Origin: Cellvibrio fontiphilus_A
GTDB taxonomy: Bacteria > Pseudomonadota > Gammaproteobacteria > Pseudomonadales > Cellvibrionaceae
Length of the DNA stretch: 64,000 nt
Direction of reading: 5' to 3'
Assembly: GCF_042646205.1 (NCBI RefSeq)
Contig: NZ_JBHRTF010000004.1
Location: forward strand, 124,001 to 188,000
Shown piece after piece: positions 42,362-51,278 of the stretch; positions within the stretch are counted from its first letter, which is position 1, and every line of letters begins with the position of its first letter. The translations under genes and the position numbers were made by a program. The notes beneath the pieces were generated by a model. The model made no database searches and was not told the origin of the DNA. It saw nothing but the letters and a program-made list of their open reading frames with translations.

Positions 42362-44130
42362 CACGCAAGGTTTCCGATATCCCCGAGGTTTCTGCCTGGC
42401 GCATATACCAGCGCTTGCTGCGCTATCTCAAACCCTATGTGTTTTGGTTTGCGCTGAGTGTACTGGGTTACATTATTTACGCCGCGGCAAATGTTATGTA
42501 TTCACACGTGATGGAAAAGCTCGTGGTCGCCATTGAGTCTGAAGATCCCGCCGCGCGGTGGTTGGTGCCTCTGTTAATTGTTGGCGCCACCTTAATGCGC
42601 GGTTTAGGCATGTTTATCGGCGGTTACTTTATGGCGAAGGTGGCTTTTAATGTGGTTAATGATTTGCGTGTGCAAGTGTTTAACCACATGACACGTTTGC
42701 CTGTTGGGGTGTTTGATGAAAAGCCCAGCGGTCACCTTATTTCTTTAATCACCTACAACATTAACGGCGTGACTGTTGCGGCGACGGATGCCCTTAAAAA
42801 AGGAATTCGCGAGGGCGCGACAGTGATAGGTTTGTTGGGCTGGTTGTTTTACCTGGATTGGAAATTAACGCTGCTATTCCTGTCGGTGGCGCCCATCATG
42901 GGGTTGCTGGTGACTAAAGTAGCCAAGCGTTTACGTCGCCTGAGTAGCAAGGTGCAGGATTCAGTGGGCGATATTACTCAAGTGTCGAGCGAGATGATCA
43001 ATGGCTACCAGGTAATGCGCACCTTTGGTGGTGAGGCTTATGAGCAAGATCGTTTTATGCAGGCGAGTAAGAAGAATTACGCCCAGAATATGAAGATTAT
43101 TGTCACCAGCGCGGCCAATGCGCCGGTAATGCATTTATTGATTGCGGTGGCGATGAGTTTGCTGATTTATGCCGCGCTGAGTTTTATGCAGATGGACAGC
43201 ACGGCGGCCTTTATTGGCTATATCACCGCGGTAGGTTTGATTGTGACGCCCATTCGCCAACTGGGTGAAGTGGCTCCGATGATTTTAAAAGGTGTCGCGG
43301 CGGCGGACAGTGTGTTTACGTTGTTGGATATCAGCCCGGAAAAAGATACTGGCACCTACGAGACGGCGCGCGTAAAAGGTGAAGTGGATTTCAACAATGT
43401 CAGTTTTACCTACGCCAATCAGGAGCGTCCGGCACTACAGCGGGTGAGTTTGTCGGTGCGCGCGGGCGAGGTCATTGCGCTGGTAGGTAAGTCGGGCAGT
43501 GGCAAGTCTACGTTGGTGAGTTTGCTCAACCGTTTCCATGATATCAATGAGGGCGATGTGTTGATTGATGGCGTTTCAGTGCGCGATTATCGCCTGGACA
43601 ATTTGCGCAGCCAGATTGCCTTGGTAAACCAAAATGTCACCCTGTTCAACAACAGTGTTGCGGGCAACATCGCCTACGGCAGCCTGCAGCAGGCCACGCC
43701 TGAGGCTATCCGTGCTGCGGCTGATGCGGCTTACGCCACCGAGTTTATCGAAAAGCTTCCTGAAGGTTTTGATACGGTCATTGGCGAGTCGGGCGCGCGT
43801 TTGTCAGGCGGTCAGCGCCAGCGTTTGGCGATTGCACGAGCCCTGCTAAAAGACGCGCCTATTCTGATTCTGGATGAGGCCACCTCCGCGCTGGACAACG
43901 AATCCGAACATTACATCCAAGCGGCTTTGGAGCGGGTAATGAAGGGCCGGACAACTTTTGTCATTGCGCATCGTTTATCGACCATCGAAAAAGCGGATCG
44001 CATTATTGTGATGGAGCAGGGCGAGATAGTTGAGCAAGGGACTCATGCGGAACTACTGGCGCGCCATGGGCACTATGCGCGCTTGCATGCAAAAGAGTTC
44101 GATGAGTTGGATAGCGGTTTCGCAACTTAG
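42358..44130 (+). CDS. msbA: Lipid A / core flippase MsbA (ABC transporter)
   Basis: 590 residues, a half-transporter with six membrane helices (about 25-320) and a C-terminal ATPase. Walker A is GKSGSGKSTLVSLLNRF, the Q-loop is IALVNQNVTLFN, the signature is LSGGQRQRLAIARALL, Walker B is ILILDEATSALD, and the H-loop is VIAHRLSTIEKAD. MsbA flips lipid A-core across the inner membrane. Its 4-bp overlap with the ligase gene indicates an operon. Confidence 0.93.
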   Translation: MTRKVSDIPEVSAWRIYQRLLRYLKPYVFWFALSVLGYIIYAAANVMYSHVMEKLVVAIESEDPAARWLVPLLIVGATLMRGLGMFIGGYFMAKVAFNVVNDLRVQVFNHMTRLPVGVFDEKPSGHLISLITYNINGVTVAATDALKKGIREGATVIGLLGWLFYLDWKLTLLFLSVAPIMGLLVTKVAKRLRRLSSKVQDSVGDITQVSSEMINGYQVMRTFGGEAYEQDRFMQASKKNYAQNMKIIVTSAANAPVMHLLIAVAMSLLIYAALSFMQMDSTAAFIGYITAVGLIVTPIRQLGEVAPMILKGVAAADSVFTLLDISPEKDTGTYETARVKGEVDFNNVSFTYANQERPALQRVSLSVRAGEVIALVGKSGSGKSTLVSLLNRFHDINEGDVLIDGVSVRDYRLDNLRSQIALVNQNVTLFNNSVAGNIAYGSLQQATPEAIRAAADAAYATEFIEKLPEGFDTVIGESGARLSGGQRQRLAIARALLKDAPILILDEATSALDNESEHYIQAALERVMKGRTTFVIAHRLSTIEKADRIIVMEQGEIVEQGTHAELLARHGHYARLHAKEFDELDSGFAT

Positions 44131-44237
44131 CCAAGCCGCCAACTTGTGTGTAGTAAAGTGGGTTGAGTAGGCCCTTAAGAGTCAGGTAAACAATAGGAGA
44201 GGGTGTTCGAATGGACTTAATTCAAGCAGGAAATCCT

Positions 44238-45662
44238 ATGTATATAACCATGCCACCGTTTGAGAAGGCCCGTGTATTGGTAGTGGGCGATGTAATGTTG
44301 GATCGCTACTGGCACGGCGTAAGCACACGTATTTCTCCTGAAGCGCCAGTGCCGGTGGTGAATGTGAGCCAGACGGAAGATCGCCTCGGCGGTGCCGCTA
44401 ATGTGGCGCTCAATATGAGTGCGTTGGGGTGCAAGGTGTCACTGGTGGGCGTGATCGGCAAGGATGAGGCAGGTCAGATTCTGCAGCGCAGTCTGACTGC
44501 TGCCGGTATTCATGCGGATTTGCAGGTATCTACCACTAAGCCCACGGTGACTAAACTGCGGGTTATCAGTCGTCATCAACAGCTGCTGCGCATGGATTTT
44601 GAAGATAAATATGGCGCTGAAGACAGCAGTGAGTTTGTGGTCAAGGTCGAGCGCTTGTTGGCTGACGCCGATATCATGGTGCTGTCGGATTATGCCAAGG
44701 GTAGCCTGCAGGATTGTCAGGCGCTGATTGCGCTGGCGCACCGGTGCGGTGTACCGGTATTGGTTGATCCCAAGGGGCATGACTTTAGTCGTTATCGCAA
44801 CGCCAATGTGATAACGCCTAACTTTGTGGAGTTTGAAGCGATTGTGGGAAAGTGTGACTCTGAGCGGGAAATCGTGGCGCGCGGTAGTCGCCTGATGGCC
44901 GATCTGGATTTGCAAGGTGTGCTGGTGACTCGGGGCGAACAGGGGCTCAGTTTGTTACGCCCTGATAAACCTGAACTACACCTGCCTGCCCGTGGACGTG
45001 AGGTATTTGATGTCACTGGTGCGGGTGATACGGTTATTGCCACCTTGGCGGCGGCTCTTGCTGCTGGTCAGACCCTGCCAGAGGCGACGGCGTTGGCGAA
45101 TATTGCGGCTGGTATTGTCGTAGGCAAGTTAGGTACGGCGAGTGTCAGTGCGGCTGAATTACGACGTGCAATCATCGCTGATCAGGGCGCCCAAAGTGGC
45201 GTAGTCACCGAGGAACAACTATTACAGGCGATTGAAGATGCGCGCGCCGCTGGCGAGCGTATTGTTTTTACCAATGGTTGCTTCGATATTATTCATGCCG
45301 GCCATGTAGGTTATTTGGAGGAGGCACGTAAACAAGGTGATCGACTGATTGTGGCGGTCAACTCGGATGCATCCATTCGCAAGCTCAAAGGTGAGGGGCG
45401 ACCCATCAACCCGCTGGATCGACGTATGGCGGTGCTTGCCGGCCTGGAGTCTGTGAATTGGGTGGTACCTTTTAGCGATGACACGCCCGAACGCTTGCTG
45501 CGGCGCGTAAAACCGGATGTATTGGTGAAAGGGGGCGATTACAGCGTCGATCAGGTTGTTGGCGCCTCTCTAGTCAAAGCCAATGGTGGTGAGGTGCGGG
45601 TGCTGGGGTTAGTAGAAAACTGCTCCACCACGTCCATTGTGAATAAAATCCTGCACCACTGA
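44238..45662 (+). CDS. hldE: Bifunctional heptose 7-phosphate kinase / heptose 1-phosphate adenylyltransferase HldE
   Basis: From the ATG at 44238 (MYITMPPFEKARVLVVGD), which matches the E. coli start, there are 474 residues (E. coli 477); a start at 44211 would add nine. Residues 1-320 are a ribokinase-type kinase (GDVMLDRYWHG, RISPEAPVPVV, DVTGAGDTVIATLAAAL). Residues about 340-474 are a nucleotidyltransferase (FTNGCFDIIHAGHVGYLEEARKQGDRLIVAVNSD). It makes ADP-heptose, the donor used by the heptosyltransferase encoded upstream. Confidence 0.95.
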   Translation: MYITMPPFEKARVLVVGDVMLDRYWHGVSTRISPEAPVPVVNVSQTEDRLGGAANVALNMSALGCKVSLVGVIGKDEAGQILQRSLTAAGIHADLQVSTTKPTVTKLRVISRHQQLLRMDFEDKYGAEDSSEFVVKVERLLADADIMVLSDYAKGSLQDCQALIALAHRCGVPVLVDPKGHDFSRYRNANVITPNFVEFEAIVGKCDSEREIVARGSRLMADLDLQGVLVTRGEQGLSLLRPDKPELHLPARGREVFDVTGAGDTVIATLAAALAAGQTLPEATALANIAAGIVVGKLGTASVSAAELRRAIIADQGAQSGVVTEEQLLQAIEDARAAGERIVFTNGCFDIIHAGHVGYLEEARKQGDRLIVAVNSDASIRKLKGEGRPINPLDRRMAVLAGLESVNWVVPFSDDTPERLLRRVKPDVLVKGGDYSVDQVVGASLVKANGGEVRVLGLVENCSTTSIVNKILHH

Positions 45663-45746
45663 TCAGTGTACTTATTTTCCCCGGGGTGTTATCACTAATC
45701 GACTAGACTTCGTAATAAGCAGTCCAGTCATTAGAGGCTAACCCCC

Positions 45747-47291
45747 GTGAACCATTCAAGCGCCCGCTCTTCACCCTATCAATCGGTACCTGGTCGTGGG
45801 CTGGTTGATTTTGTCAGCAACTATCGCCTGCATATCGACGACATCATGCTGTGGGTCACCGCCCTGGCGTGGTTTTTATCCTTTCTCTACGCTTCGGTGC
45901 ATAACACCTGGATGCTGGCTCTGTTGCTGGGCGGCCTGTTCATGGGGATCAACTGGCTGGCCATCAAACTGCTCAATCACCCGCAGATTACCCCCGCGAT
46001 TATCGCTGTGGTGTACATGCTGTTTGTATCGCTTCATGTGCATCAATTGAAAGGGATGATTGAGGCCCATTTTGGCTATTTTGTGTTTTTGGCGGCATTG
46101 TTTACCTACCTGGATTGGCGCCCACTGGTGTGGGCGGCAGCCGCGGCGGCGGTCTTGCATGTGGTGATTCATATGCTGCAAAACGCCGGTGTACCTATTT
46201 ACCTCTTCCCTGACCATATGCACTCCTGGTCGATAGTGGCTATGCACGCTTTTTACGTAGTGATTGAAACCGTGGTTTTGGTCATTTTGGTGCGCTTGGC
46301 CAGCCGTTTGTTGGTGGTGGCACAAGAGCTGGTGGTAGTCACCGAAACCATGATTGTGGACGATCAACACATTAACCTGAGTGTGCGTTCGCAGGCGCGT
46401 AACAATGCCATTCTTGACCATTTGAACTGGTTACTGGAGGCCATAGCAACTGCCGTGCGCTCAGCGCTCAGGGCGCAGCAGGAAGCTGACAATAACCTGG
46501 GAGTATTTGCCAGCAATACCGGTGAGCTGGTGAATATTTCTGGTCAGTCGCACCGCAGTGCAGAGGTGATTCGCCAGGAGATGGATCATATGCACGACTC
46601 TTTTGTTGCGGTTGCCGCGCAAATACAGCGTGCAGCAGTGCTTACCGATGAGACCGTCAGCGCCCAGCGCGAAGGGCAGGTGGCCGTACAAGCGGCGCGC
46701 GATGGGGTTGTTGAGTTGTCGCGCATTCTGGGTGATACCGCGCAGGCTATCGATGCCCTCGCCAATGATTGCGCGGCAATCACCAGCACCTTGGCAGAAA
46801 TACAAGGTATTGCCGAGCAGACCAACTTGCTGGCGTTGAATGCGGCTATCGAGGCGGCACGGGCCGGTGAGCAGGGGCGGGGCTTTGCTGTGGTTGCCGA
46901 TGAGGTGCGTGCGCTGGCTCAGCGTACCCAGGTATCCACCGAGAACATTAAACAAATCGTTAATCGGCTGGTGACTGGCTCAAGTGCATCGGTGCAGGCG
47001 ATGAGTGATAGTCGCCAACGCGTTCTGGCAAATGTTGCTGGCTCCGAGGCGGTAGAGCAGGTCTTCCAGCGAATCGGCTCCTCGGTGACAGAAATTCACC
47101 ACATTAGCCAGCAGATTGCACGGGCAACCGAAGCCAATACCCAAACCTCCGAGGCAATCACCCGTCAGACCGGTGAATTGGATAGTTTGAGTGCACAAAC
47201 GGCCGGTATTGTGACGCAGAATCAGCAGATGATTGCGCTCTTGCAGGCCGCCTTCTCCGAGCTGCAACAGGCGCTCACCAAATTTCGCTAG
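45747..47291 (+). CDS. Methyl-accepting chemotaxis protein with multi-span membrane sensor
   Basis: 514 residues, GTG start. The N-terminal ~200 residues hold about six membrane helices with little periplasmic sequence, not the usual two-helix ligand domain, and no clear HAMP is seen. The cytoplasmic part (about 230-514) contains the MCP hairpin tip: IQGIAEQTNLLALNAAIEAARAGEQGRGFAVVADEVRALAQRT. It would signal to CheA/CheW. The sensed stimulus is unknown; a membrane-embedded sensor suggests energy or lipid-phase cues. No che genes are nearby. Confidence 0.88.
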   Translation: MNHSSARSSPYQSVPGRGLVDFVSNYRLHIDDIMLWVTALAWFLSFLYASVHNTWMLALLLGGLFMGINWLAIKLLNHPQITPAIIAVVYMLFVSLHVHQLKGMIEAHFGYFVFLAALFTYLDWRPLVWAAAAAAVLHVVIHMLQNAGVPIYLFPDHMHSWSIVAMHAFYVVIETVVLVILVRLASRLLVVAQELVVVTETMIVDDQHINLSVRSQARNNAILDHLNWLLEAIATAVRSALRAQQEADNNLGVFASNTGELVNISGQSHRSAEVIRQEMDHMHDSFVAVAAQIQRAAVLTDETVSAQREGQVAVQAARDGVVELSRILGDTAQAIDALANDCAAITSTLAEIQGIAEQTNLLALNAAIEAARAGEQGRGFAVVADEVRALAQRTQVSTENIKQIVNRLVTGSSASVQAMSDSRQRVLANVAGSEAVEQVFQRIGSSVTEIHHISQQIARATEANTQTSEAITRQTGELDSLSAQTAGIVTQNQQMIALLQAAFSELQQALTKFR

Positions 47292-47340
47292 CTGGCTTGG
47301 TGCTGCTGGTAACGTGAGGCTGTTGTCGATGAGCCAATGA

Positions 47341-47373
47341 AAAAGCCCCGCCAGTGCTCTTGGCGGGGCTTTT
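47341..47373. terminator. Bidirectional terminator between the MCP gene and yqhD
   Basis: AAAAGCCCCGCCA / TGGCGGGGCTTTT is a perfect 13-bp stem with a 7-nt loop and U-runs on both strands. It lies between two genes that converge. Confidence 0.9.
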
Positions 47374-47417
47374 TCATTTGCGGGTATTACTGCTGATAAG
47401 GCTGGCTAGGGTATTGA

Positions 47418-48572
47418 TCAGGCAGCCAACTCCAGAATTTCACGCGAGGCTTGCGGGGTGATTGCGCCGTGCTCCCCCAATGCCACCAGGTCGTGTTTGA
47501 CCAGCATATCCACCAATTTGGGGATGGAGTCGCGTCCGACACCGTAGCCGCCGAGTGTGGTGGGGGTGCCCATCTGCTCAAAGAAAGCGCGGGTTGCCGC
47601 TATTGCAGCGTCGATAACCGCGTTCTCATCAGGCTGCGTCAGGTTCCAGACACGGCGGCCATATTGCACCAGTTTGGCGTGTTTCTTTGCGCGCTGGTGT
47701 TGCATTACCGCAGGCAAGACCACGGCGAGGGTTTGCGCATGATCCAAACCGTGCATGGCAGTGAGTTCATGGCCAATCATATGGGTTGCCCAGTCTTGTG
47801 GTACGCCCACACCGATCAAGCCGTTGAGCGCCATGGTTGCCGCCCACATTACATTGGCGCGCACCAAATAGTTGTCCGGCTCTTTAAGCGCGCGCGGGCC
47901 TTCTTCAATCAAGGTCATCAATAAACCTTCAGCGAAGCGATCTTGTACCTTGGCATCTACCGGGTAGGTCAGGTACTGCTCCATGGTGTGGACAAACGCA
48001 TCCACTACTCCATTGGCGATCTGGCGCGGCGGTAAGCTGTAAGTTGTGGTGGGGTCGAGAATCGCAAACTGCGGGTAAACCAGCGGGCTGCCAAAGGCAA
48101 GTTTTTCCTGGGTAGCCGCCTTGGTGATCACTGAGTTGCCATTGCTCTCGGTGCCGGTTGCCGGCAGTGTGAGTATGCAGCCAATCGGCAAGGCGCTATG
48201 GAAGGGCGCGTGTTTGGCCAGTATGTCCCAGGGCTCGCCCTCAAAATTGACTGCCGCGGCAATCAGTTTGGTGCCATCAATCACGCTGCCGCCACCCACA
48301 GGCAGTAGGAAATCGATGTTTTCCTGTTTCACTAACTCAACCGCGCGCATCAGGGTTTCGTAGTGGGGATTGGGTTCTATGCCACTGAATTCAAACCAGG
48401 TTTTGCCTTCCAGCGCTTTTACCACCTGATCGTAAACGCCGTTTTTCTTGATCGAACCTCCGCCATAGGTGACGAGGATGCGGGCATTGGCAGGAATGAG
48501 CTGAGCGATTTCTTTGATTTGGCCTTCGCCAAACACAATTTTAGTCGGGTTGGAAAATGTGAAATTTTGCAT
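47418..48572 (-). CDS. yqhD: Iron-dependent alcohol/aldehyde dehydrogenase YqhD
   Basis: From MQNFTFSNPTKIVFGEGQI (ATG at 48572) there are 384 residues; an upstream in-frame start adds five. The nucleotide-binding part has VTYGGGSIKKNG and LPVGGGSVIDGTKLIA. Metal ligands lie in VVDAFVHTMEQYLT and HMIGHELTAMHGLDHAQTLAVV. YqhD-type enzymes are NADPH-dependent reductases of short and lipid-derived aldehydes. It may share a transcript with the Rieske gene 42 nt upstream. Confidence 0.9.
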   Translation of the reverse strand: MQNFTFSNPTKIVFGEGQIKEIAQLIPANARILVTYGGGSIKKNGVYDQVVKALEGKTWFEFSGIEPNPHYETLMRAVELVKQENIDFLLPVGGGSVIDGTKLIAAAVNFEGEPWDILAKHAPFHSALPIGCILTLPATGTESNGNSVITKAATQEKLAFGSPLVYPQFAILDPTTTYSLPPRQIANGVVDAFVHTMEQYLTYPVDAKVQDRFAEGLLMTLIEEGPRALKEPDNYLVRANVMWAATMALNGLIGVGVPQDWATHMIGHELTAMHGLDHAQTLAVVLPAVMQHQRAKKHAKLVQYGRRVWNLTQPDENAVIDAAIAATRAFFEQMGTPTTLGGYGVGRDSIPKLVDMLVKHDLVALGEHGAITPQASREILELAA

Positions 48573-48614
48573 TAGTGGTATCTCCAAAGCGCGGGACGCC
48601 GGGTCCCAGACAAT

Positions 48615-48956
48615 TTAAGTGGGCGTGAATTTGCTTTCTATGAGCAATTGATTGCCGTTGACAAAACAGGGGACCGGCTGAAGTTTGCGGCCACTGCAGG
48701 GGCCAGCAACACACAAGCCGGTATCAATCACAAAAAGTGCGCCGTGATTGGCGCACTGGATCATGCTGCCGCTGGGGTCCAGAAATTGGTCTTTCTCCCA
48801 TTCCAGCGGTATACCCAAGTGCGGGCATTGGTTGTGGTACACAAAGGGTTTGTGCTGGTGTTTCACCACCAGCAGTTTAAGCGCTCCCAGTTGGAAGCCG
48901 CGGCTAGTGCCCTCGGGTAGCTCATCTAATGCACACAGGGGAATCATGTTACTCAA
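48615..48956 (-). CDS. Rieske [2Fe-2S] ferredoxin-like protein
   Basis: 113 residues. The cluster-binding motifs are both present: C-P-H at QCPHLGIPLEW and C-x2-H at QCANHGALF, spaced as in Rieske ferredoxins, with a short beta-rich C-terminus. No membrane anchor or signal is seen, so it is cytoplasmic. It is probably an electron carrier or oxygenase accessory; the partner is unknown. It lies 15 nt downstream of the DegS-like protease gene. Confidence 0.85.
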   Translation of the reverse strand: MSNMIPLCALDELPEGTSRGFQLGALKLLVVKHQHKPFVYHNQCPHLGIPLEWEKDQFLDPSGSMIQCANHGALFVIDTGLCVAGPCSGRKLQPVPCFVNGNQLLIESKFTPT

Positions 48957-48971
48957 GGTGTTTACCGCGCA

Positions 48972-50015
48972 TTACTGGGGGGCGGTCAGGCGCAGTTTGC
49001 GGCTCACCAGCTTGCCATCGCGCATCAGACTCACGGTGACTTGATCGCCGGGTTTGTAATGCTCCAGTGCGCTGAGCAGTTGGTCGTCATTGGTGACCGG
49101 GTAATCCTCTATCGCGACTATCACATCGCCCAAGCTGATTTGCCCCCAACTATTGCGTTTGGCGCCCTGAAGGCCGGCTTTTTCCGCTGCCGAGTTGGGC
49201 TCAACACGCAAAATCGCCACACCTTGAATACCCAATTGCTGCGCCCAATGGTCTGGTGCTACCGCAATCCCCAGTACTGGCCGAACAATACGGCCGTGTT
49301 GAATCAATTCCGGCACCACCTCTTTTACAGTGTTGACCGGAATCGCAAAACCTATGCCGGCACTGGCTCCGCTGGGGCTGTAAATCATCGTGTTAACACC
49401 GATCAGCTTGCCTTCGGAGTTGAGCAGCGGGCCGCCCGAGTTACCGGGATTGATGGCGGCATCAGTCTGGATCACATTCGTAATTTTGCGCTGGTTGGGC
49501 GATTCAATTTCACGCCCCAAGGCGCTGACTACACCGGTAGTCAGGGTGGCATCCAGCCCAAAAGGATTGCCGATAGCGAGCACCTTGCGGCCCACGCGCA
49601 GGTCAGATGAGTCACCCAGTGGGAGTGGTGGCAGTTGCGTGGAGGGCGCTTTGATTTTAAGCACCGCCAAGTCGCGCTCGGGGGCAAGGCCCACTACTTC
49701 GGCCGGCCAGTTGGATTGGTCTTGCAAGGTAATCGTAATTTGGCGCGCACCCTCCACCACATGGTAGTTGGTAACTATGTAACCGCGTTTATCCCACACA
49801 AAGCCAGTGCCGGAGCCGCGCGGCACAGTGACCAGATCAAACGAGTAGGGGTTGCGTGCCAGTTGTTGATTGGTGACAAACACAACGCTTGGTCGGGCGG
49901 CATCAAACACCTCCATACTGTTGCGTTCGTCATCGGTAGAAAAGGCATTAGCGACAGCGCTCAAGGCGCTGGCGCCACTCATGAATCCAAGAAGCAGCCA
50001 GCGCCAGAGTGTCAT
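48972..50015 (-). CDS. Trypsin-like periplasmic serine protease with PDZ (DegS/AlgW-like)
   Basis: 347 residues. An N-terminal signal or anchor (LWRWLLLGFMSGASALSAVANA) precedes an S1C protease: His in VTNYHVVEG, Asp in ERDLAVLK, Ser in NPGNSGGPLL. One PDZ domain follows (about 250-345: VLGIAVAPDHWAQQLGIQGVAILRVEPNSAAEKAGL, LGDVIVAIEDYPVTNDDQL). A single PDZ resembles DegS/AlgW more than two-PDZ DegP. It could take part in envelope stress sensing or quality control, near the related quality-control gene htpX; the exact role is inference. Confidence 0.87.
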   Translation of the reverse strand: MTLWRWLLLGFMSGASALSAVANAFSTDDERNSMEVFDAARPSVVFVTNQQLARNPYSFDLVTVPRGSGTGFVWDKRGYIVTNYHVVEGARQITITLQDQSNWPAEVVGLAPERDLAVLKIKAPSTQLPPLPLGDSSDLRVGRKVLAIGNPFGLDATLTTGVVSALGREIESPNQRKITNVIQTDAAINPGNSGGPLLNSEGKLIGVNTMIYSPSGASAGIGFAIPVNTVKEVVPELIQHGRIVRPVLGIAVAPDHWAQQLGIQGVAILRVEPNSAAEKAGLQGAKRNSWGQISLGDVIVAIEDYPVTNDDQLLSALEHYKPGDQVTVSLMRDGKLVSRKLRLTAPQ

Positions 50016-50051
50016 AGTGATATTTCTCTATAGCTTGATAATGCGGGCGAC

Positions 50052-50939
50052 TTAGGCTGCGTCGCGCAGGGCCTGGATACGTGCTTCCAGCGGTGGGTGG
50101 CTGGCGAACAGGCTGCGCATACCGCCGCTGATACCAAAGGCGCGCATGCTGCTAGGCATAGCGCTCTCAGCGGCACCACTTTCGGCTTGCAGGCGTTGCA
50201 AGGCGCGGATCATAGCGCCGCGATCAGCGAGGGTTGCACCGGCATGGTCGGCGCGGAATTCGCGGTAGCGAGAGAAAGCTGCCACGATCATTGAGGCCAG
50301 GATGCCCAGTACAATTTCAGCCACAAAGGTAGCGATCATAAAACCAAAACCGCGGCCATCTTCGTTCTTCAGGAGTACGCGGTCGACCAGGTCGCCAATG
50401 ATGCGCGCAAAGAACATGACAAAGGTGTTTACCACGCCTTGGATCAGGCTCAGGGTGATCATATCGCCGTTGGCAACGTGACCAATTTCATGGGCGAGTA
50501 CCGCGCGGACTTCATCGCGCTCAAAGCGTTGCAGCAGGCCAAGGCTCACGGCAACCAGCGCCGCGTTGCGGTTCCAGCCGGTCGCAAAGGCGTTGGATTC
50601 CTGTGCGGGGAATACACCAATTTCCGGGGTTTTGATGCCCGCTTTTTGCGACAGCTCAACCACGGTATTAACCAGCCATTGCTCATCGGCATTGCGGGGC
50701 TGATCAATCAGTTGCACACCCATGGTTTTTTTCGCCATCCACTTGGAGATAAACAGCGAGATAAACGAGCCAACAAAGCCAAACACGGCGCAAAATACCA
50801 GCAGGTTCTGTAAATCCAGACCACCTGCTGAACGATAGCTACCCACACCCAGAAGGCTGAGCACAATGCCGGCTACAACAAGAACCGCAAGGTTGGTTAA
50901 CAGAAACAGGCCAATACGTAACACGATAGGATCTCCCAT
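50052..50939 (-). CDS. htpX: Membrane protease HtpX
   Basis: 295 residues, close to E. coli HtpX (293). Two N-terminal membrane helices (about 5-60), the M48 zinc motif LAHEIGHVANGDM (HEIGH about 140-144), two further hydrophobic stretches, and the downstream Glu ligand in REFRADHAGA. HtpX degrades damaged inner-membrane proteins. It is 36 nt upstream of the DegS-like gene, so the two form a probable quality-control operon. Confidence 0.94.
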   Translation of the reverse strand: MGDPIVLRIGLFLLTNLAVLVVAGIVLSLLGVGSYRSAGGLDLQNLLVFCAVFGFVGSFISLFISKWMAKKTMGVQLIDQPRNADEQWLVNTVVELSQKAGIKTPEIGVFPAQESNAFATGWNRNAALVAVSLGLLQRFERDEVRAVLAHEIGHVANGDMITLSLIQGVVNTFVMFFARIIGDLVDRVLLKNEDGRGFGFMIATFVAEIVLGILASMIVAAFSRYREFRADHAGATLADRGAMIRALQRLQAESGAAESAMPSSMRAFGISGGMRSLFASHPPLEARIQALRDAA

Positions 50940-51044
50940 AGATAGTTGATGCGCTGGTTTATACGCAGCGTCGAGGGAGTATATGTGTACGGAATGTGAT
51001 TATTTCAATCGGGATAGGTTAAGAATCGCAAAAATTAGCGGGGA

Positions 51045-51208
51045 TAAAAATGGCCGCCCAAGGGGCGGCCCAAGCAACCGTGTTAGCCAAGAGACTAATG
51101 CATGAAACGCACAAGAAGTCCCAAGGGGGGTGAGTGGCTATGGCAATCGACTTGCAGGGCGATTACTAAATCCGCTCAGCTGCCAAGGGGAGAAATTTCC
51201 TCGACAGC
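51045..51208 (-). ncRNA. Candidate Fur-regulated small RNA
   Basis: In the 339-bp gap above htpX, the minus strand carries a promoter (TTGACC, 51243-51238; 17-bp spacer; TATTGT, 51220-51215) overlapped by a Fur-box-like site. About 160 nt later comes a terminator stem GGCCGCCC / GGGCGGCC followed by ATTTTTAT. The segment has no usable start codon with a frame; its only ATG reads ATG-CAT-TAG. It contains a C-rich tract CACTCACCCCCC that could mask ribosome sites. This layout is that of RyhB/PrrF-type iron-responsive RNAs, though I see no sequence match to those. The ends are estimates. Confidence 0.45.
51052..51070 (-). terminator. Rho-independent terminator of the candidate small RNA
   Basis: GGCCGCCC and GGGCGGCC form an 8-bp GC-only stem with a 3-nt loop. 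Read on the minus strand it is followed by ATTTTTAT. It could instead end the message of the cyclic-nucleotide-domain gene 210 nt upstream. Confidence 0.75.
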
Positions 51209-51216
51209 CAGTTAAC

Positions 51217-51235
51217 AATAATCGTTCTCATTAAT
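51217..51235 (-). promoter_or_regulatory. Fur-box-like operator
   Basis: Minus-strand ATTAATGAGAACGATTATT matches the 19-bp Fur consensus GATAATGATAATCATTATC at 13 positions and lies in the promoter spacer. A second, weaker match (11/19, GATAAGAATTATTCTC) begins about 30 bp upstream, near 51250-51267. Confidence 0.55.
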
Positions 51236-51278
51236 AAGGTCAATGGTTTTTGAGAATAATTCTTATCTGTTGGGGCGA

